DNA of 64,000 nt from Malurus cyaneus samueli (lineage: Eukaryota > Chordata > Aves > Passeriformes > Maluridae): NCBI GenBank assembly GCA_009741485.1, contig CM019238.1, forward strand, positions 15,899,947-15,963,946, given 5' to 3'. The position numbers and the translations under genes are program-made. The notes beneath the pieces are model-generated. The model did no database searches and was not told the DNA's origin. It saw nothing but the letters and a program-made list of their open reading frames with translations. Within the stretch, counting starts at the first letter, position 1; each line of letters starts with the position of its first letter. This document shows, piece after piece, positions 1 through 13,237 of this stretch.

Positions 1-3000
1 TCTCTGATGATGTTCTAGTCTGCCACCGAGTACAGATGGCACGTTATAATGGGTGGGATCATACTCTAATTTGAGACATTTGCAGCTCAGCTCATGAATC
101 AAAGTGGTGGCACTCTATAATGAGAGATCGATAGTGTTTTTGTAGAAAGACCCTATAGAATGCTGTAAATAATGAGTGTTTAGTGGGATGTGCAGGCAGC
201 ACAGAACAAATTATATTTTCTCCAGAGGGGTCTTTAAAATCACACCTCAAATGTGATAAATGTAGTGCAATGGAAAAGACTACAAATGTTAAAAACGCTC
301 TGCAGCATAATGTGTTCAGAAATCAGAAGCCACTGCATTTACTTTCTTCTGTTTAATGGTTAAGCAATCCTATGATCAAAGAATCATTTCATCATTTTCT
401 CTTGTTCCAGTAGCAGTGGGTCATGGCCAGCATTTCTCAAGATTTTGCAGATGGCAGCAAAATAAAATATTTTCTTTATTTCCAAAGGACAGGGGTACTT
501 GAACATGCTTGTAGCTCACTGTAAGGCACTGCACGTGAAACACGTAAATCTCTTTGCCAACTCCTTTCTCCAAAGGGATGAGGTAACAAACTTCAGCAAA
601 GGCACCATCTGGAAGTCCCAGAAATAGCTGTAATTGCTGAGCTGAACTTCCTGCTCTGCAGCAGAAGGGCAGGCACAGCAGGCACTGGGCAGCACCTCCA
701 ATGCCAGGGACAGAGCTGGGACAGGAGCTCAAACATCCTCCTCCTTCTAATCCATGGGCTCTGCCACCTCTGCAGTCAGGAGTGACCATTGGGGTGACCA
801 CACACAAACTGCAAAAGCTCATCCTTTCTGCCTCTGTTCCACCTCACAGACCTCACCTCCCTTTTCTCCAACAAAAGAACCATTCCTGGTCCCTTGTCCC
901 TCCTCTCTTTAATATGACATTCCAGCAAAGCTGAAGGGCACAGAAAGAAAAGCAGAACTCAGAAGAACCAGAGACAGGAGCAAAAGCTCAATTACTCCTT
1001 CACAGAGAAAGTTCAAGCAGCAGTTATTCACTAACCGTGAAATGTTCCCTTAAATTATGAACACTTTCAAAAGCCTGGCAGAACACCCAGGTGTAACCCA
1101 GAATTGGTCAACAAATCTAAGCTTCTAACCTGGGAAGCAATTCCTGGTTTAAGGATTTTTCCTTTAGTGTTTTCCAGACATCCCAGTGAGACACATCTCT
1201 TAGATCTTGGTCTTAGTCCCAAAAACTAGGAACACATGGGAAATAAAATAATCTTTTCTATCATTTCAGCAGCTGCCAGTTTTAAATCTAGGAATTTCCT
1301 CTGATTCTCTTCTATATCCTCTCTTACTCTAGAAATTGAAGTGCTAAAAGGGGCAGCTCACTGGGCAGTTACTGCCTCAGATCTTTTTGTTTCTTTCCAG
1401 CCCTGGGTATTTTTTGTCTGCCCGTGCAAGAGGAATCCTGGCCCCCATTAATCACTGCCAGACTCATTAGCTGTGCCCAAATTAACACCAGATCACTGAC
1501 CTCCAGGACAATCTTGACAAGCGCACGTGTTCAAATGGCATTTGGAAAGAACCTGATGCTCTCTCTGAGCAGAATTTTACTGGAGAAAGCTGCAGAAGGT
1601 TATGTTATGTGAGACTGTAGGCTCACTGGAGTTTCTTTGCAGGGATTCTGTCAATCCAGGCTGCAGCCCCTTGAAATTTTAAACACTGTCAAGGAGGCTC
1701 AGAGTAAATAATGGGTGCCTTTCTATGCCACCATAAATCAAGGCAAAGAATGAATAAAAATAATGTTCTGTTTCATAGAGGTGAAGTTCTTTGTACTCTT
1801 CTAATCAGCTGTAACTCAAAAAAATACGAATGCAAAGACTAACTCAGTGCCTGATGCCTGCAGAAGATTTAAGTGGGGAAAAGAACAGTGGTAACCAATA
1901 AACAAGATTTACCTGCTTGCTGTATGGCAGTGTTATTTAATGCACATCTGTGTTTGGGAGCAGGGAGGAACATGGCATCCTTCTCCTGGCTCTTTCGAGG
2001 TCATCACAGCCACTGTGCTCCTGACAGCAGCAGCCCAAAGTCACACAGTTGGTTTGAAGTTACTGCAAAGCACTGATGCTAATTCATCTAAACAAACACC
2101 CATTCGCTTTGATTTATTTCTGAAAGGGGCTTAGTCAACTTGGAGGCTACAGTAAGTCAATAAATTCCATCAGCAGTTATAATCTCTTGGCATGGACTGG
2201 AAAGAAAAGATGGACTGACAAAATTGAGTCAGGAATGTGAAGGTGCGAAAGCAGAGTTACAGATCCTACCTGTCCTACCTGCCTCAAAAAAACAGACACA
2301 TGCTCTAGATGTTAAGAATTTGGGGATCTTTACTTTGCTAGGCAGAGGAACTCATGGGACCTTCTACTCTCCTTACATCCCTGAAAACACAGTAAGCCAG
2401 ATGCAAAATTCAGGGAGTTAATCAATTTTAAAACCAACTGACTCTACAATCAGTGCTTTATATCTATAGCTCTCTATGTATATTTATACAGGAAGGAGAA
2501 ATGTATGTAAGCACATACACTTAGCAGTGAAAATATTTAAATGAATAGTTTTTAGTTTGTTCATGTCAAGTCACGAGCTTTGCTTTTTTTCTTATAGAAT
2601 AAATTAAATTTTACACAATGAAAAATAACTATTTACTTGGGAGTTTCTGGCCACATATTGGCAAATGCAGGTTTTGGGTGGTTTTTTTTTCCTTTTTTGA
2701 CTTTCTAACAACTGTTGTTTGCCAGTCCCAGGACTTCCAATCTAGGGAGAAGAAATCTCTTACTGTGACTGACCATGAGCTGAACACTCTGGTCATTTAT
2801 CGAAGTATTTTGCTCAATCCTGGCTCAACCTGCTCAGTTTTGTTCACGATCTGAGTTGAGACCTCACATGATCCCCACCAAACAGGCAAACAATTACAAT
2901 TTCTCAAGCTGGCAAAATGCTCAGAGCTATTCTGTTGTGGTCACAAAACCCAAAGGTTGATGATATTCTCCTTTACAGCAAAGAAAATCAAAATATTTCC

Positions 3001-4615
3001 TCTCAAGGTCCCAAAGCCTTTGAGTTCTGACTATTCCAAAGAACAAGATTCTTCCATTCACTAAACAAACATCACAGGTTTCTGCAGCACCACAGGTAAA
3101 ACAGAGAAATCCATGAAAGATACTAAAGTTAGAGATTGATAATTTCAACTGTTGCAGTTTTGTAATGTTTATCCACGCACTATGACATAAGAGAATTTAC
3201 TGTTCATTAACACTGACTGTCTATTAATGTTTTTGGTTATTTGAATACTATTGCTCAAGCAGGAACCAAGTAGGAATTTTGGACAGCTTAGTGGACACAG
3301 AGGCAGCTCTTCCAAGAGATGATGTGTCTGTATCATGATGTACAAATGCTGTTCTTCAGGACAGTCATCCTCAGCAAAACAGGAAACCACATTTGTTTAA
3401 TGGGAAAGGAGCAGGAAAGGCCATAAGAAAGCAGTAGGGGAGTGTCTTTGTTAATGCTGCTATTACCAGAACAGTACTCAAAAGAATCTGGGGAATTTAT
3501 TTCATTATGTCCTGAATAATTTAGGTTAGTAAAACATGCTCAGAAGCACACACACACAAAACCACCATTACATGTTTTTTAACAGAAGCAACATGAACTA
3601 AATAATGTACAGGACATTCTTATCATTGCTGTTACATCGATTTTGATATTTGGCATTTCTTTTATCATTCTGGAAAGCATGCAGGACAGAATAACACTGG
3701 AAAGGGCAGAACGGAAATTAAACAGTTATGCTGATGGGCAATAAAATTCTATGTGGGGGTCTAAAATTCCATTATTCCACAGAACAAAAATGTTGTTTAA
3801 CCTAAAAAACAACAACAGCCCTTGCTTATCTCATATCTTCAGAATAATTCAGGTCTAAAAGCCCTTCACATTCTGTCCTCACTATGAGAGCTAGATCCTT
3901 TGACAGCTTAGGGCAATTTACACCTACTTTAATCACTTTATCCTACTTATTACTTTCATATTTCTAACCAACAGCAACCAAATTAAGAAAAAAAGAACAA
4001 AAATGATAAACAGCTTACCAAGACTGTTAGCTTACAGTATCTGTTCCAAGATACTGAGGCTGAGAATGAAGGATTATAAGTTTTGTAAAGATCAGAAGCT
4101 GTTGTACACAGCACACAAATCTGGAATTATCCCTCTACTAGCCCCAGAGATGTTTTATCAATTAAAAATATAAGACAAAAATGTAAACATGTTTTAGCAT
4201 GTGGAAGGAACATGTATAACATGCATGTGACAATCAGAAGATTTAATATACAGTAACTGTTATATTTAGACATTAAAAAATTATCTGCTTGGAACAGGTA
4301 ACTAACACAGTAATTATACATACATATTTAGGTTGGACATTTAGCTTTCAAGTTAATTGCCAGCAAAAAAAAATAACCTGAAGTGTCAGCAGGAAATAAA
4401 AAAAAATCCTGATGTGTTAGAAACACAAAGGAGAGCACTCTCCTTCAAGGCTCAGATCAATTTAATTTTTTAATCGCTGTCTCACACATTCATTCTATTA
4501 TTCATACTCCTGATGTATTCATCCCAAGATGCACCTGTGAAGCTGCTAGATGCTGAAATTTTGGTGTATTAGCTTTGGAAGAGGTGGGGTATATTTACTG
4601 AGGAAGGTTTGTGGT
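1..4615. other. Non-coding AT-rich unique DNA, no gene seen
   Basis: I see no exon, RNA gene or recognised transposon here. The open frames are all under about 135 codons, overlap on both strands and resemble no family I know. About 640-800 is somewhat GC-richer but has no repeat signature I recognise. About 1424-1760 is dense in homeodomain-like TTAAT/ATTAG cores and holds a CACGTG E-box at 1524-1529, so it is a weak candidate conserved element. A short CA run lies near 3547. The rest reads as diverged intergenic or intronic sequence. Confidence 0.6.
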
Positions 4616-4640
4616 GGATAAATCACTGAGTGGTTTATCC
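4616..4640. repeat. 25-bp near-perfect palindrome
   Basis: The arms GGATAAA (4616-4622) and TTTATCC (4634-4640) enclose a second complementary pair, CACT (4624-4627) and AGTG (4629-4632), around a single central G. The only unpaired position between the two tiers is T against G, which could wobble in RNA. Eleven of twelve symmetric positions are complementary. It could be a dimeric protein-binding site or simply chance. There is no flanking gene to give it context. Confidence 0.6.
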
Positions 4641-7600
4641 CCCTGGTGTGGATGGGGCTCAGCTCTCCATGCCCAGTGTTGGGGTTTAGTTGGCTGCAAT
4701 GCTGCACAGGTTACACGTTCCACACAATTCATCACCACTGCAGCTCTTTCTGAACACACTCAAATCTGCTGAGCACCACCTCCAAAGCTTCTGAAATTAA
4801 AAGTTTCCATCTGTTTCTGAATCAGCTCCTGCCATCCATAAATATCCACATTATCTGTGTCTCACCCACAGTGATGCAGTCCCTCCACCCTTCCATCCCC
4901 AGCTCACTGTGGGAGTTACCCTCCTCCTATTTCCTGAACACAGCAGAAATGACATAAGTTCTGGGGAGATGAACATCCCCACCCTGTGAGTTTGCTCCAA
5001 TTCCTTGATTTTCCCATCTATGTTTGGGAAAAGACAGCTGAGGTGTGTCTCACAGCCTTTCATTTTCCAAACGCACTAGGATGTGAAAACCAGGACATCA
5101 GATGTGTCAATGAAACAGAAAGACAGGTTCATTAGACCTTTAACCCAAACCAACCTGCTAAAAGTGACATTTCCTTTTAGGCCTGAAATGCTCATGCAAT
5201 TTCTCCAGGCAATCACCTTCTCCTCTCCTCTCTCCCCACTTATATTCAGAATTCCTCAAATCACATAACTGCAGACAGTATTTTGCATTCTTAGACGTTT
5301 TCTGAGAGGAGTTTTATAAAACTCACACCAAGGAAAGAATAAAGGCTGAGAGAGGGCTTTTCCAGTTTAGAAATAGAATATCTTTTGATGCAGTTCACAC
5401 TTATGAATTTTTCTTTACTTGCCACAGAAGTGGGAGATAAAAGATTTCTACCTCATGCAAGGACTCACCCCTTCATCCACTAAAAATGCTTTTGTAACAT
5501 CATTTTTCTACAATTCTCTCCCTAAAAACTAACTTCTGAAGAAAAAACTAAGATGTGTTTATGGTTTAAACATAGCACTTTTCATATAGATTGTAAACAA
5601 AGGCTTTAAAATTGTCTGATTTGCTCAGTTCAGCAAACAGAGATCCATCTAAAATGTGAATTAGGAATTCGAGGATTCCAATCTTCTTACAAAATTTTTT
5701 GATCTCCCAAAGGGAACACAACTAAAAGCTTGCAGCAATTTGAAAATTAAGAGACATAAATGTAGTTAATGAAGTCTGGAAAAAAATATTTTAATTACCA
5801 CATCTTATGTTTTATCATTTTCATTAATCTTGTCAACTAAGTGAACCAAATGACTCTTATTTGATGTTAAAATACTACTTTTTGTGCTTAAGCAAACCTA
5901 TTGGAGGCTGTTCTTTCATTTCAAAGCATTTACGGAACAGCCAAGATACAGCACTAGCAATTATGAGAACAGCTTCAGTATTTCACCTCCCAGAAGCAGG
6001 AGGAGTCTTTTGGAATGTGTTATTTAGGGTTCTCGCAGAATATGCTGCCAAAGTTTAAACTCTTTGATCTTTGAGCTTTTTAATGCTGCCATTATGAAGC
6101 AGAAGTCACAGAAGTTTAAGAGGATTTTTGCACCCAGTCCTGTTTAGCCCCTTTCTCCTGCACCCTTTCAAAGCCCTCCATGTAACACACAATTGTGTTT
6201 TGTCTCTGTGGCAGATCCACAAATCCCCTCTGGGAGAAGGAGAACTCAGGAACAAAATCTGAGGTGTTTTTCACTGACCAACAGGTCCTGGGAGGTTCTC
6301 CAGAGCAGAATGAGGTGGAGAGCCTGAGTAGAGAACCCAACAGCCCCTTCCCTCTCCACGAACCCACATCCTCCCCAAAACAAAGATTGAAAGGCACAAA
6401 CATGACCAGAGGCCACTGAGCCCAAATTCATCCTCCCAAGCCCTGTCACACCCTCCACGCAGAGCATTTAAAAGTTCATCTTGCAACAGATTTGTTATTG
6501 AAACTGCAATGACAGTGACAGATCTGGATTCTGCATCCCTCCTTCCATTGGTTCTGGATCTGCTTGGGTTTTTTTAAGGGAAGGCAGAACATTACAATTT
6601 TAGATTACAATTGTATAACCCTGAAGTGCACATTATAAAGTATCCACATATTTGTCACGGATGTTTAATATTTGTGTTCACCACCCTCAGCCAGGTTCAA
6701 GGACAGGTCAAGACACACCAGTGGTGCTTGTCCCACTTGCTCCCTGATGACTTTTGAGTGTTTTTTTTCCTTTAAATGTCAGCTTTGTTATCTTCAGCAT
6801 TCTTTTTATTTCATAAAAGCAAACCTCTCCAAGAATCAAGAGGCTGAATCATTCCCTACCCAACCAAATCTGACACGGAGCAAATTCCTCTGCCCATACA
6901 GCAATAGGTCACGTTGAGGTGAAGGCTCAATATTCCATTATAATAAAATAATGCCAATACTTAGTGTGGCCCTCCATCTCAGAGAATTTGAGGAACAATT
7001 ATTAATCTTCATACTTTGCTGTGAACCTGCTTGGGCTAAGTGAATAAATTCGGTATTTGCCCTTTTTGAATTTCAATGTCCTGGAATTAACTTGAAAATG
7101 GTATTAGTCTGGTGGAAAAGCAGAGACTAAATTAATAATAGGTGTTATTTTTACAGATATTTTGGGTCTTGCAACTTTTGAGATGACCTTACTGGAAGGC
7201 CATCTTGAATTACAAGAAGACTAACAATGAAAATACCAGCATGGAAAATAGTTCAGTAACCCTATAAAGAAAAGAAATAAAAATCCTGCAAAAAACAAAT
7301 TCTTATTGGTGGCTTTTAAAATTTATGGATTTTTTTTATTATTCAAGAACTAGAAGATAGGTAGAAATAATAAATAGCAACAGTGGTTTGTATGAGATTT
7401 CAAAGATAATCCCACATTTTGAGAACTGAATTTTCTCTAAATGATAGAGCAAGCAACAGTAGCTTAATTTCCTTGAAACAGACACACACAAACCCCAAGC
7501 ATTATATTTCAAAGAATTTTAATTAAATCCATGTAACAAAAAAAGAAATGTTTCACATCTTAATTGAAAAATCACCAGCTAGAGAACTGAGCCAGTGAAA

Positions 7601-7888
7601 CCGTCCGGTAAGCCCTGAGATATAATTGAAGAAAAGAATAGATGAGAATATTTCAAATGGTCTCACTAGTCAGCAGCCAGTGTAAATACTGCAATTCAAA
7701 TAACGAGGTTTTAGTGATTAAGAGAAGAACTGATTCCTATTCTATTGCTCCTTTGCTTTGAGAATTAAACTTCATCTCTGAGAATCCCTGAGTGAGCACA
7801 AAACCCTCTCACAGCCTCCATGGACCCACGAGGCTCATGGTTGGCTCAGCATTCCAAAAAACGGAGTGGGACCACAGCCCATGCTCGT
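4641..7888. other. Non-coding unique DNA, no gene seen
   Basis: No exon, RNA gene or named repeat is recognisable. About 4660-5060 and 6150-6450 are modestly GC-richer and carry overlapping open frames on both strands (up to 95 codons). These have no domain, no matching splice pattern and no repeat signature. About 5840-6060 is AT-rich with mixed motifs and could be conserved, but I have no alignment to test that. The remainder is AT-rich with short A-runs. Confidence 0.55.
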
Positions 7889-7916
7889 GGTATTTACCAT
7901 CAGGTATTTACCATCA
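7889..7916 (+). repeat. Exact 14-bp tandem duplication
   Basis: Two adjacent identical copies of GGTATTTACCATCA lie at 7889-7902 and 7903-7916. The lack of divergence suggests a recent slippage duplication. It may be polymorphic between individuals. No coding frame of known function crosses it. Confidence 0.9.
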
Positions 7917-8392
7917 CTTCCACAGCTTTTCTCTGCATTTCAGAACTCACCACCTTCTCCAGAGTCCTTTCAAAAGCATATGGAAAGGCAGGGAAAAGGC
8001 TGCTGTTTGTGCACAGCTACACCAAACCACTGCTGCAGGACCAGGGCAAGGGCTGAGCTGGAGCCCGTGATGTGAAATGAAGCAGGAAAAGTTTGGAGAT
8101 TCTGACGTGGGAAACGTGCCAAGGCCAGATGGGAATCTCAGCTGTCACAACCAGAGGTCATCCCGACCTTCCCAGCACAAGGTGGTGTGAAAATCCTGAG
8201 TACCAGTCCTACAAGTTCATCATACCTGTCCTTGTTAATTGGGAGCTAAAAAAAATTTGTTTGGTTTATATGATTGTCATGTTTTTCATTGTCTTGTCTT
8301 TGTTTGGTTCTATTTTTAATTATACAAGTCCAGCAGAGATGCCCCCGAGGTAGTGCCGATAACTCAGGCTTAAATTTCTAAGGAATTTGTTT

Positions 8393-8438
8393 AAGGGAAG
8401 CTTGGATAAGCCTTAAAGGGAATCTTTGATAAGCCTTG
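8393..8438 (+). repeat. Diverged 23-bp tandem duplication
   Basis: Two adjacent 23-bp units, 8393-8415 and 8416-8438, share the cores AAGGGAA and GATAAGCCTT. They differ at three positions (8th, 12th and last of the unit). This looks like an older local duplication than the exact 14-bp one about 480 bp upstream. Each unit includes GATAAG, the consensus GATA-factor core, so the duplication also doubles that site. Whether this matters functionally is unknown. Confidence 0.85.
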
Positions 8439-9527
8439 GTTCTTTTAAATTATTTTATCATAAGAGAACATCTTCAAAAGGGACAATTCTTGCTGGACAG
8501 AGTAAAGGTTTATTGCTGAGACTCCTCTGGTAGAGTTTTAATGAAACTTGGGAAATGTTTGATCATGGTCTATTTAACCCTCTGAAACTATGTATAAACA
8601 ACTCTATCAGAAATGCTTAATGTTGATTACATTGCCCACCAGAAAAGCAAACAAATACCTCCTATATAACTAAACACAATAGAGTGGTTTAGACCCTTCT
8701 TTGTTGTTTTTACATTTCCAATTCTTCTAACTCAAGTAGGGTTTTTTAATTTCATTTTAGCACATGCAATCTGCAATGATACTCTGAGCACAAGACAGAA
8801 CTCAAGCCCTGAAAATACCACACACGGACTATTTCCAAACTAGGCTTCAGCACGGTGATGACACACAAAGTACAATCCACCAAAATCCATAAAGTATTTC
8901 CTATGTTCTGCCACCAATGGTCATGTAATTTTTCTCAGCTTTTACTAAAATTGTTTTAAACTGCACTAAAACTCATTTGCAACTCATCATGCATTCACTT
9001 AAAATTGTAGAAATCACTGGACTTATAAAAATGTTTTAACAGTCAGATCCTTGTGTTCTGTCAAAAAATATGAGGAAAGCAAAATTGATCTCAAACTTCA
9101 TTACTTGAGACCTGAAAAGTTGTCATAATTCATTATAAATGACAGGAAATAAATTTCCTGTTAAGAAATTCATTATTTGCTGGTCACTGATGGCAATATA
9201 TTTACCCAACGCCTGAACATCTGCATGTGGATTCACAGCTTCTCCCCTTCCAGGTGTAAAGAAACACAAATCAAAATTCTCCCCATGTCCCACTATCTCA
9301 CAGATGAAAGTGAAGAGAATGGTTCTGAAAACCCACTGGGTCAGAGGGAAAAAAGACAATTTATCTACATTAACATACCCTGTCTGTTCTGCCACAAAGC
9401 CAGGAGCATAACAGCGTGTTACTAATTGAGCACCACGTAAGTCTTCACATTGTTAGGAGAGGAGGAGAAGGAAAAGTACTTTGTAGGAGTTTAAAACTAC
9501 AAACCATATGTTCCTCTATTTTTAAGG

Positions 9528-9549
9528 TTTTTTTTTTTTTTTTTTTTTT
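9528..9549. repeat. Poly-T tract, 22 bp
   Basis: An uninterrupted run of 22 T lies in an AT-rich setting. Read on the minus strand it is a poly-A run, but no retrocopy or SINE body is recognisable beside it. It is most simply a microsatellite-like homopolymer. Confidence 0.95.
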
Positions 9550-9657
9550 AATTTTTACTTTCCTTCTTTAAGATTCAGTATCTCCACCTCACCTGCTCAG
9601 GGAGCTGTGTGGTTAAACACCTGACCTGAGCCTTGCATTAATGTTTGTGCCAACAAA

Positions 9658-9673
9658 TTTTTTTTTTTTTTTT
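9658..9673. repeat. Poly-T tract, 16 bp
   Basis: This is an uninterrupted run of 16 T, about 110 bp downstream of the 22-bp T-run. A short CCT microsatellite follows at about 9708. No recognisable retroelement adjoins it. Confidence 0.95.
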
Positions 9674-11999
9674 CTCAAAAGCATTGCCAGTTTTGAAGCA
9701 AACTGTCCTCCTCCTCCTCCTCACAAGAGGAAAGGGAAATGACCTGTGTGCAAACCCTGCTATTAGCATCAGGTTTAGTGACACTTTGTGTGCTTAGACC
9801 CAGCTTGTGTCCATTTGAATGTGCCTGGTGGGCATGGGGTGAGGAAACAAGGAATTCTGCCCATAACCAGAGCTATCAATCACAGTCATCACAAGGTATT
9901 GCACTGGGATCAGATTAGATTACATTCAGTGCAAGGTTAATATTTTATCCCATATTAGTTTCATACTAATATTTCCTTTCTATCCTATATGAACAAATGT
10001 CTCTTGGCATTTAAACAACATAATATGCTGTTTTATAGCATTTCTACCTCTCCCACTTCGTCCCTCCTCCATAACTTTAACTACATAATATCACATTTAC
10101 AATTGTCAGGAATAGACAATAGCAAAAGGCTTTCCCTGATGGCAGCAGAACAATGTCTGATGTAGACCTGTGAAAGAGAACAAAGTATACCTACACTGAG
10201 TACAGGCACTTTGCTTTTCAACTATCACAAATGCTTTTTGGCTTAATAACTTATCATGAATTAATTCACTGTCAAGAACTATATACTCATAACAGAGACA
10301 GTGTCTATCTGCTATTATTATTATTAATCCATTTTCTTCTGTATTGTTCCTTTGAAGGCTTCTACTTACTGAGAGATACAGAGAAACTTCTACACAAAGT
10401 GAAAGGAGGACTGCAAGCAAACACAGTTACAGCAGCAGGTATCTGATATGGCATAATATTAGGACTTTTCACTGTTTTAACGTCGAATTCTTATAAACAA
10501 GACAGGAGTTACTGTCTCATTGGAGGTGTGAGGAAAAGCTCATTTCAGTGTTATCTAAAAGCATATTCTCTGTGCATTTTACTGCTCTGACTGTTCATGC
10601 TCCATGCTCTGTGTTTTCTGCTGACACAGCTGCATCTTTTCCAGCTCTACTGCTAACATGACCTTCTCTCTTTTTCCCCCCTGCCACCTCCTTCAGAACC
10701 ATTTCTGGGCAGTTTCACAAGAATTTTGATTGCTGTTGTAAAGTTTATATCGCTGCCATCTGACAGCTCTTTGCTGGCCTTTGTGAAATGAGTTGATGGT
10801 CTCAGTTAATTTCCTAACAGGCAGGTGTTCACAACTTGAAACATCACCTCCCTTGGCACAAGGACTCCCAGCCAACAAAAATATAAGTGGAGGCTCACCA
10901 CTGGGTGAAATACACACTTAAAGGGAAACACATTGTGAAGTGCTCTTGGAGGAAAAGCTGAGCTTTGCAGATAGATTAAAAATTAACAGAAAAAGAACTC
11001 TGGCAATTAGTCCTTTTACAAAAGCTCTAAATGATACCAGGGGATGATTCATCTTGGTATAGAGACGCCAGAACCACAAAGCAAAATGTAAATGGAGACC
11101 AAGATGTACTGATAGAGTTCTATCTGTATCTTTATCAATATCTTTACATTCACACTTCTTGTGGGGAGAGGAACATACACAGATGGAACCTGAACTTGAA
11201 TACTCCGTGTTGGGAACCCTTCCCTTCCTTGCTACTCTGTAAATAAGAACTCTTCACTGTAAATTAAAATATGTTCTGTGACAAAGCAATTCATAAGCCT
11301 GTTACATTCCTCCTCTCTGTTTTTTCTGTAGTGGGCAGACCCTTTGAGAAGCCAAGAAATTGCAGTTAAATCCCTGAAATTCCCTGTGATAAGGCAGTTT
11401 ACAGATGGGCACATTAGAATCATTTGCCATCAGGAAACTTTCTACCCAACAAACACGTGGCGAGCATTAGTTAAGTAATTTAAGAAACACTGCAATCTGA
11501 ATATTTGAATCCAATTAAAATCTGACCTCTCTTCTAGAAACGGTCAGAAGCAGAATTTAATGCCCTTATAAAAATACCAGGATATGTGAATTCAGATGAC
11601 TAGCAGAATTTCCTCAGGAGATATAACCATTACCATTGTATCCCTGTCTCCATTTTATTTGAAAATGAAAGCAACTTTACCCTGACTGCAGAGCAGTCTT
11701 CTGAGAGTCACTACCTCCACTTCATTTTATTTCCAGTATATTTTTCTCAGACTCAAGGAAAATTGCTTGCTCTATGTTGAATAAATCATGTCAGCAGGTG
11801 TTTTAATTTATGTGTTTTAGGTAGCAAAGCAGAACAATTTTCATTCTTGGCCAAGGATAATCATAATTAAAAACACATTAGCTGATTATACCAAACATTC
11901 ATCCTAAAAAATATATTCTATATCATGATTTATAAATTAGGATTTGTTGACTAACACATTTTGAAATCATAGAACCTTATGAGCTGATGAATGGTTTTG

Positions 12000-12110
12000 G
12001 TAACATCCCAACCATGCTGGGCCTGGAGCAGCTTGGTCTGGTGCAAAGGGGGTTGGAACAAGACATTTTTAAAGGCCCCTTCCAACCCAAACCCTTCTGT
12101 GATTCTACAA
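12000..12110 (+). mobile_element. CR1 LINE 3'-end fragment, plus strand
   Basis: This matches the 3' tail of avian CR1 retrotransposons. In order it carries a GGCCTGGAGCAGCTTGGTCT-type phrase, a GGGGGTTGGAACAAGA phrase, then CCCCTTCCAACCCAAAC and a final TGTGATTCTA. CR1 elements move by target-primed reverse transcription and are usually 5'-truncated, which fits a stub of about 110 bp. Relative to the usual tail it lacks the short TGTCCCTGCCCATGG-like phrase between the TCTGGTG and GGGGTTGGAA parts, so it carries an internal deletion. No reverse-transcriptase sequence remains and it cannot be active. The left edge is approximate. Confidence 0.88.
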
Positions 12111-13195
12111 AGCATATTTCAAGTGACAGCTTCTAAAGTAAAGACTGAAATAATTTGAAACTCAGGTGATGCATTGCCATCTAAGGACAGAGGAATTTCC
12201 TCTGAAGTAGACCTGGTATTTCCTATTTCTGTAAAAATATCTTACTGTTATAATGAAATTAATGCTTTCTCACAAATCTACTCATTTGAGCTCGTGTTCA
12301 AGTTTTTGACATTTCCCTCCAGCAGTCGTATCCCATACAGGATGTGTTGCTTTAACAGGTATTCATTTTACTGAGCTCCACTATAATTTCTCAGTCTTAC
12401 ATGATGCCTCAAGATGTTTCACACATTCTGAAAAGGAAGCTAAAAGGGAATAATTTGCATATATTACTTAAGCTGTACATGCTGTAAATATTGATCTGCT
12501 GATAGAGGAAAAAATGGGTTTTAAAAAAAAATTAGCATTTGTGTTTCTATAGATATTAATAATATTTTTCAGATTAAACTTGAAGAGATCACAGCTCTGC
12601 TCACCCCTGCAGCTGAAGGCTATTTGACATTCCAGCCCATGACTTTCAGTGTGAATTATGGCAATTTACAGATCATGAAAACTCTATACTTTTACTTTTT
12701 GGAGTTATTACCCATTCAGCACAAACTGCTCAAACCCCAGCTCTTGCTGTCTGTGTTATGCAGAGAGTGAAGCTGCATTTCACAGCTTTGACCTATTATT
12801 TTAGCCAACTCCCACTGACTCTCAAGGATGATGCACAGATACTCCTGTGAAATGTTTGGAGTAACTTCCAAGCTTTTTCTCCCCTCAGAAGTGAGAAGCT
12901 GTAATTTATCCAACGTGTGAGAGCAAAAAGAAATAAACAACTCTTCGTGCCACCTTCACACCAACCCCCACTATCCATTTTGGAAAGGTTCAGGTAAACT
13001 ACTGCAAAACTCAGTGAAAGAGAATAACCATGAAGAGAATTCAGCTCCAGAACGGATCACAGGATGTATTAGTTCAGACTGAGATGTTGATCATTTTAAA
13101 CTATTCAGATATGACAAACCCATGGTGCCTGGGAGCACAGTTCCTTCCCCTCTCACCAGCACAGAGCACACGGGGCAGTGGAAGCCAGAGCTGCA
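12111..13195. other. Non-coding unique DNA, no gene seen
   Basis: AT-rich sequence with no recognisable exon, RNA gene or repeat. The open frames are at most 74 codons. About 12716-12978 is slightly GC-richer and has overlapping minus-strand frames that match nothing I know. Confidence 0.55.
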
Positions 13196-13237
13196 TTTTG
13201 GGTACCACAGGTAATTTTGGGTACCACAGGTAATTTT
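13196..13237 (+). repeat. Exact 19-bp tandem duplication
   Basis: Two identical adjacent copies of TTTTGGGTACCACAGGTAA lie at 13196-13214 and 13215-13233. The first four bases of a third copy (TTTT) follow. The copies are identical, pointing to recent slippage or a short templated duplication. Each copy contains CAGGTAA, which resembles a 5' splice site and also a CAGGTA E-box-like motif. No exon is evident upstream. Confidence 0.92.

Larger units (their letters stand above)
8439..11999. other. Non-coding AT-rich unique DNA with two poly-T tracts
   Basis: No exon, RNA gene or transposon body is recognised. There are two long T-runs, described separately, and a short CCT run at about 9708-9721. 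A short TTA run sits near 10313. The open frames (up to 104 codons, about 10106-10420 on the minus strand) show no familiar domain and overlap frames on the other strand. I regard the interval as neutral intergenic or intronic sequence. Confidence 0.55.
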
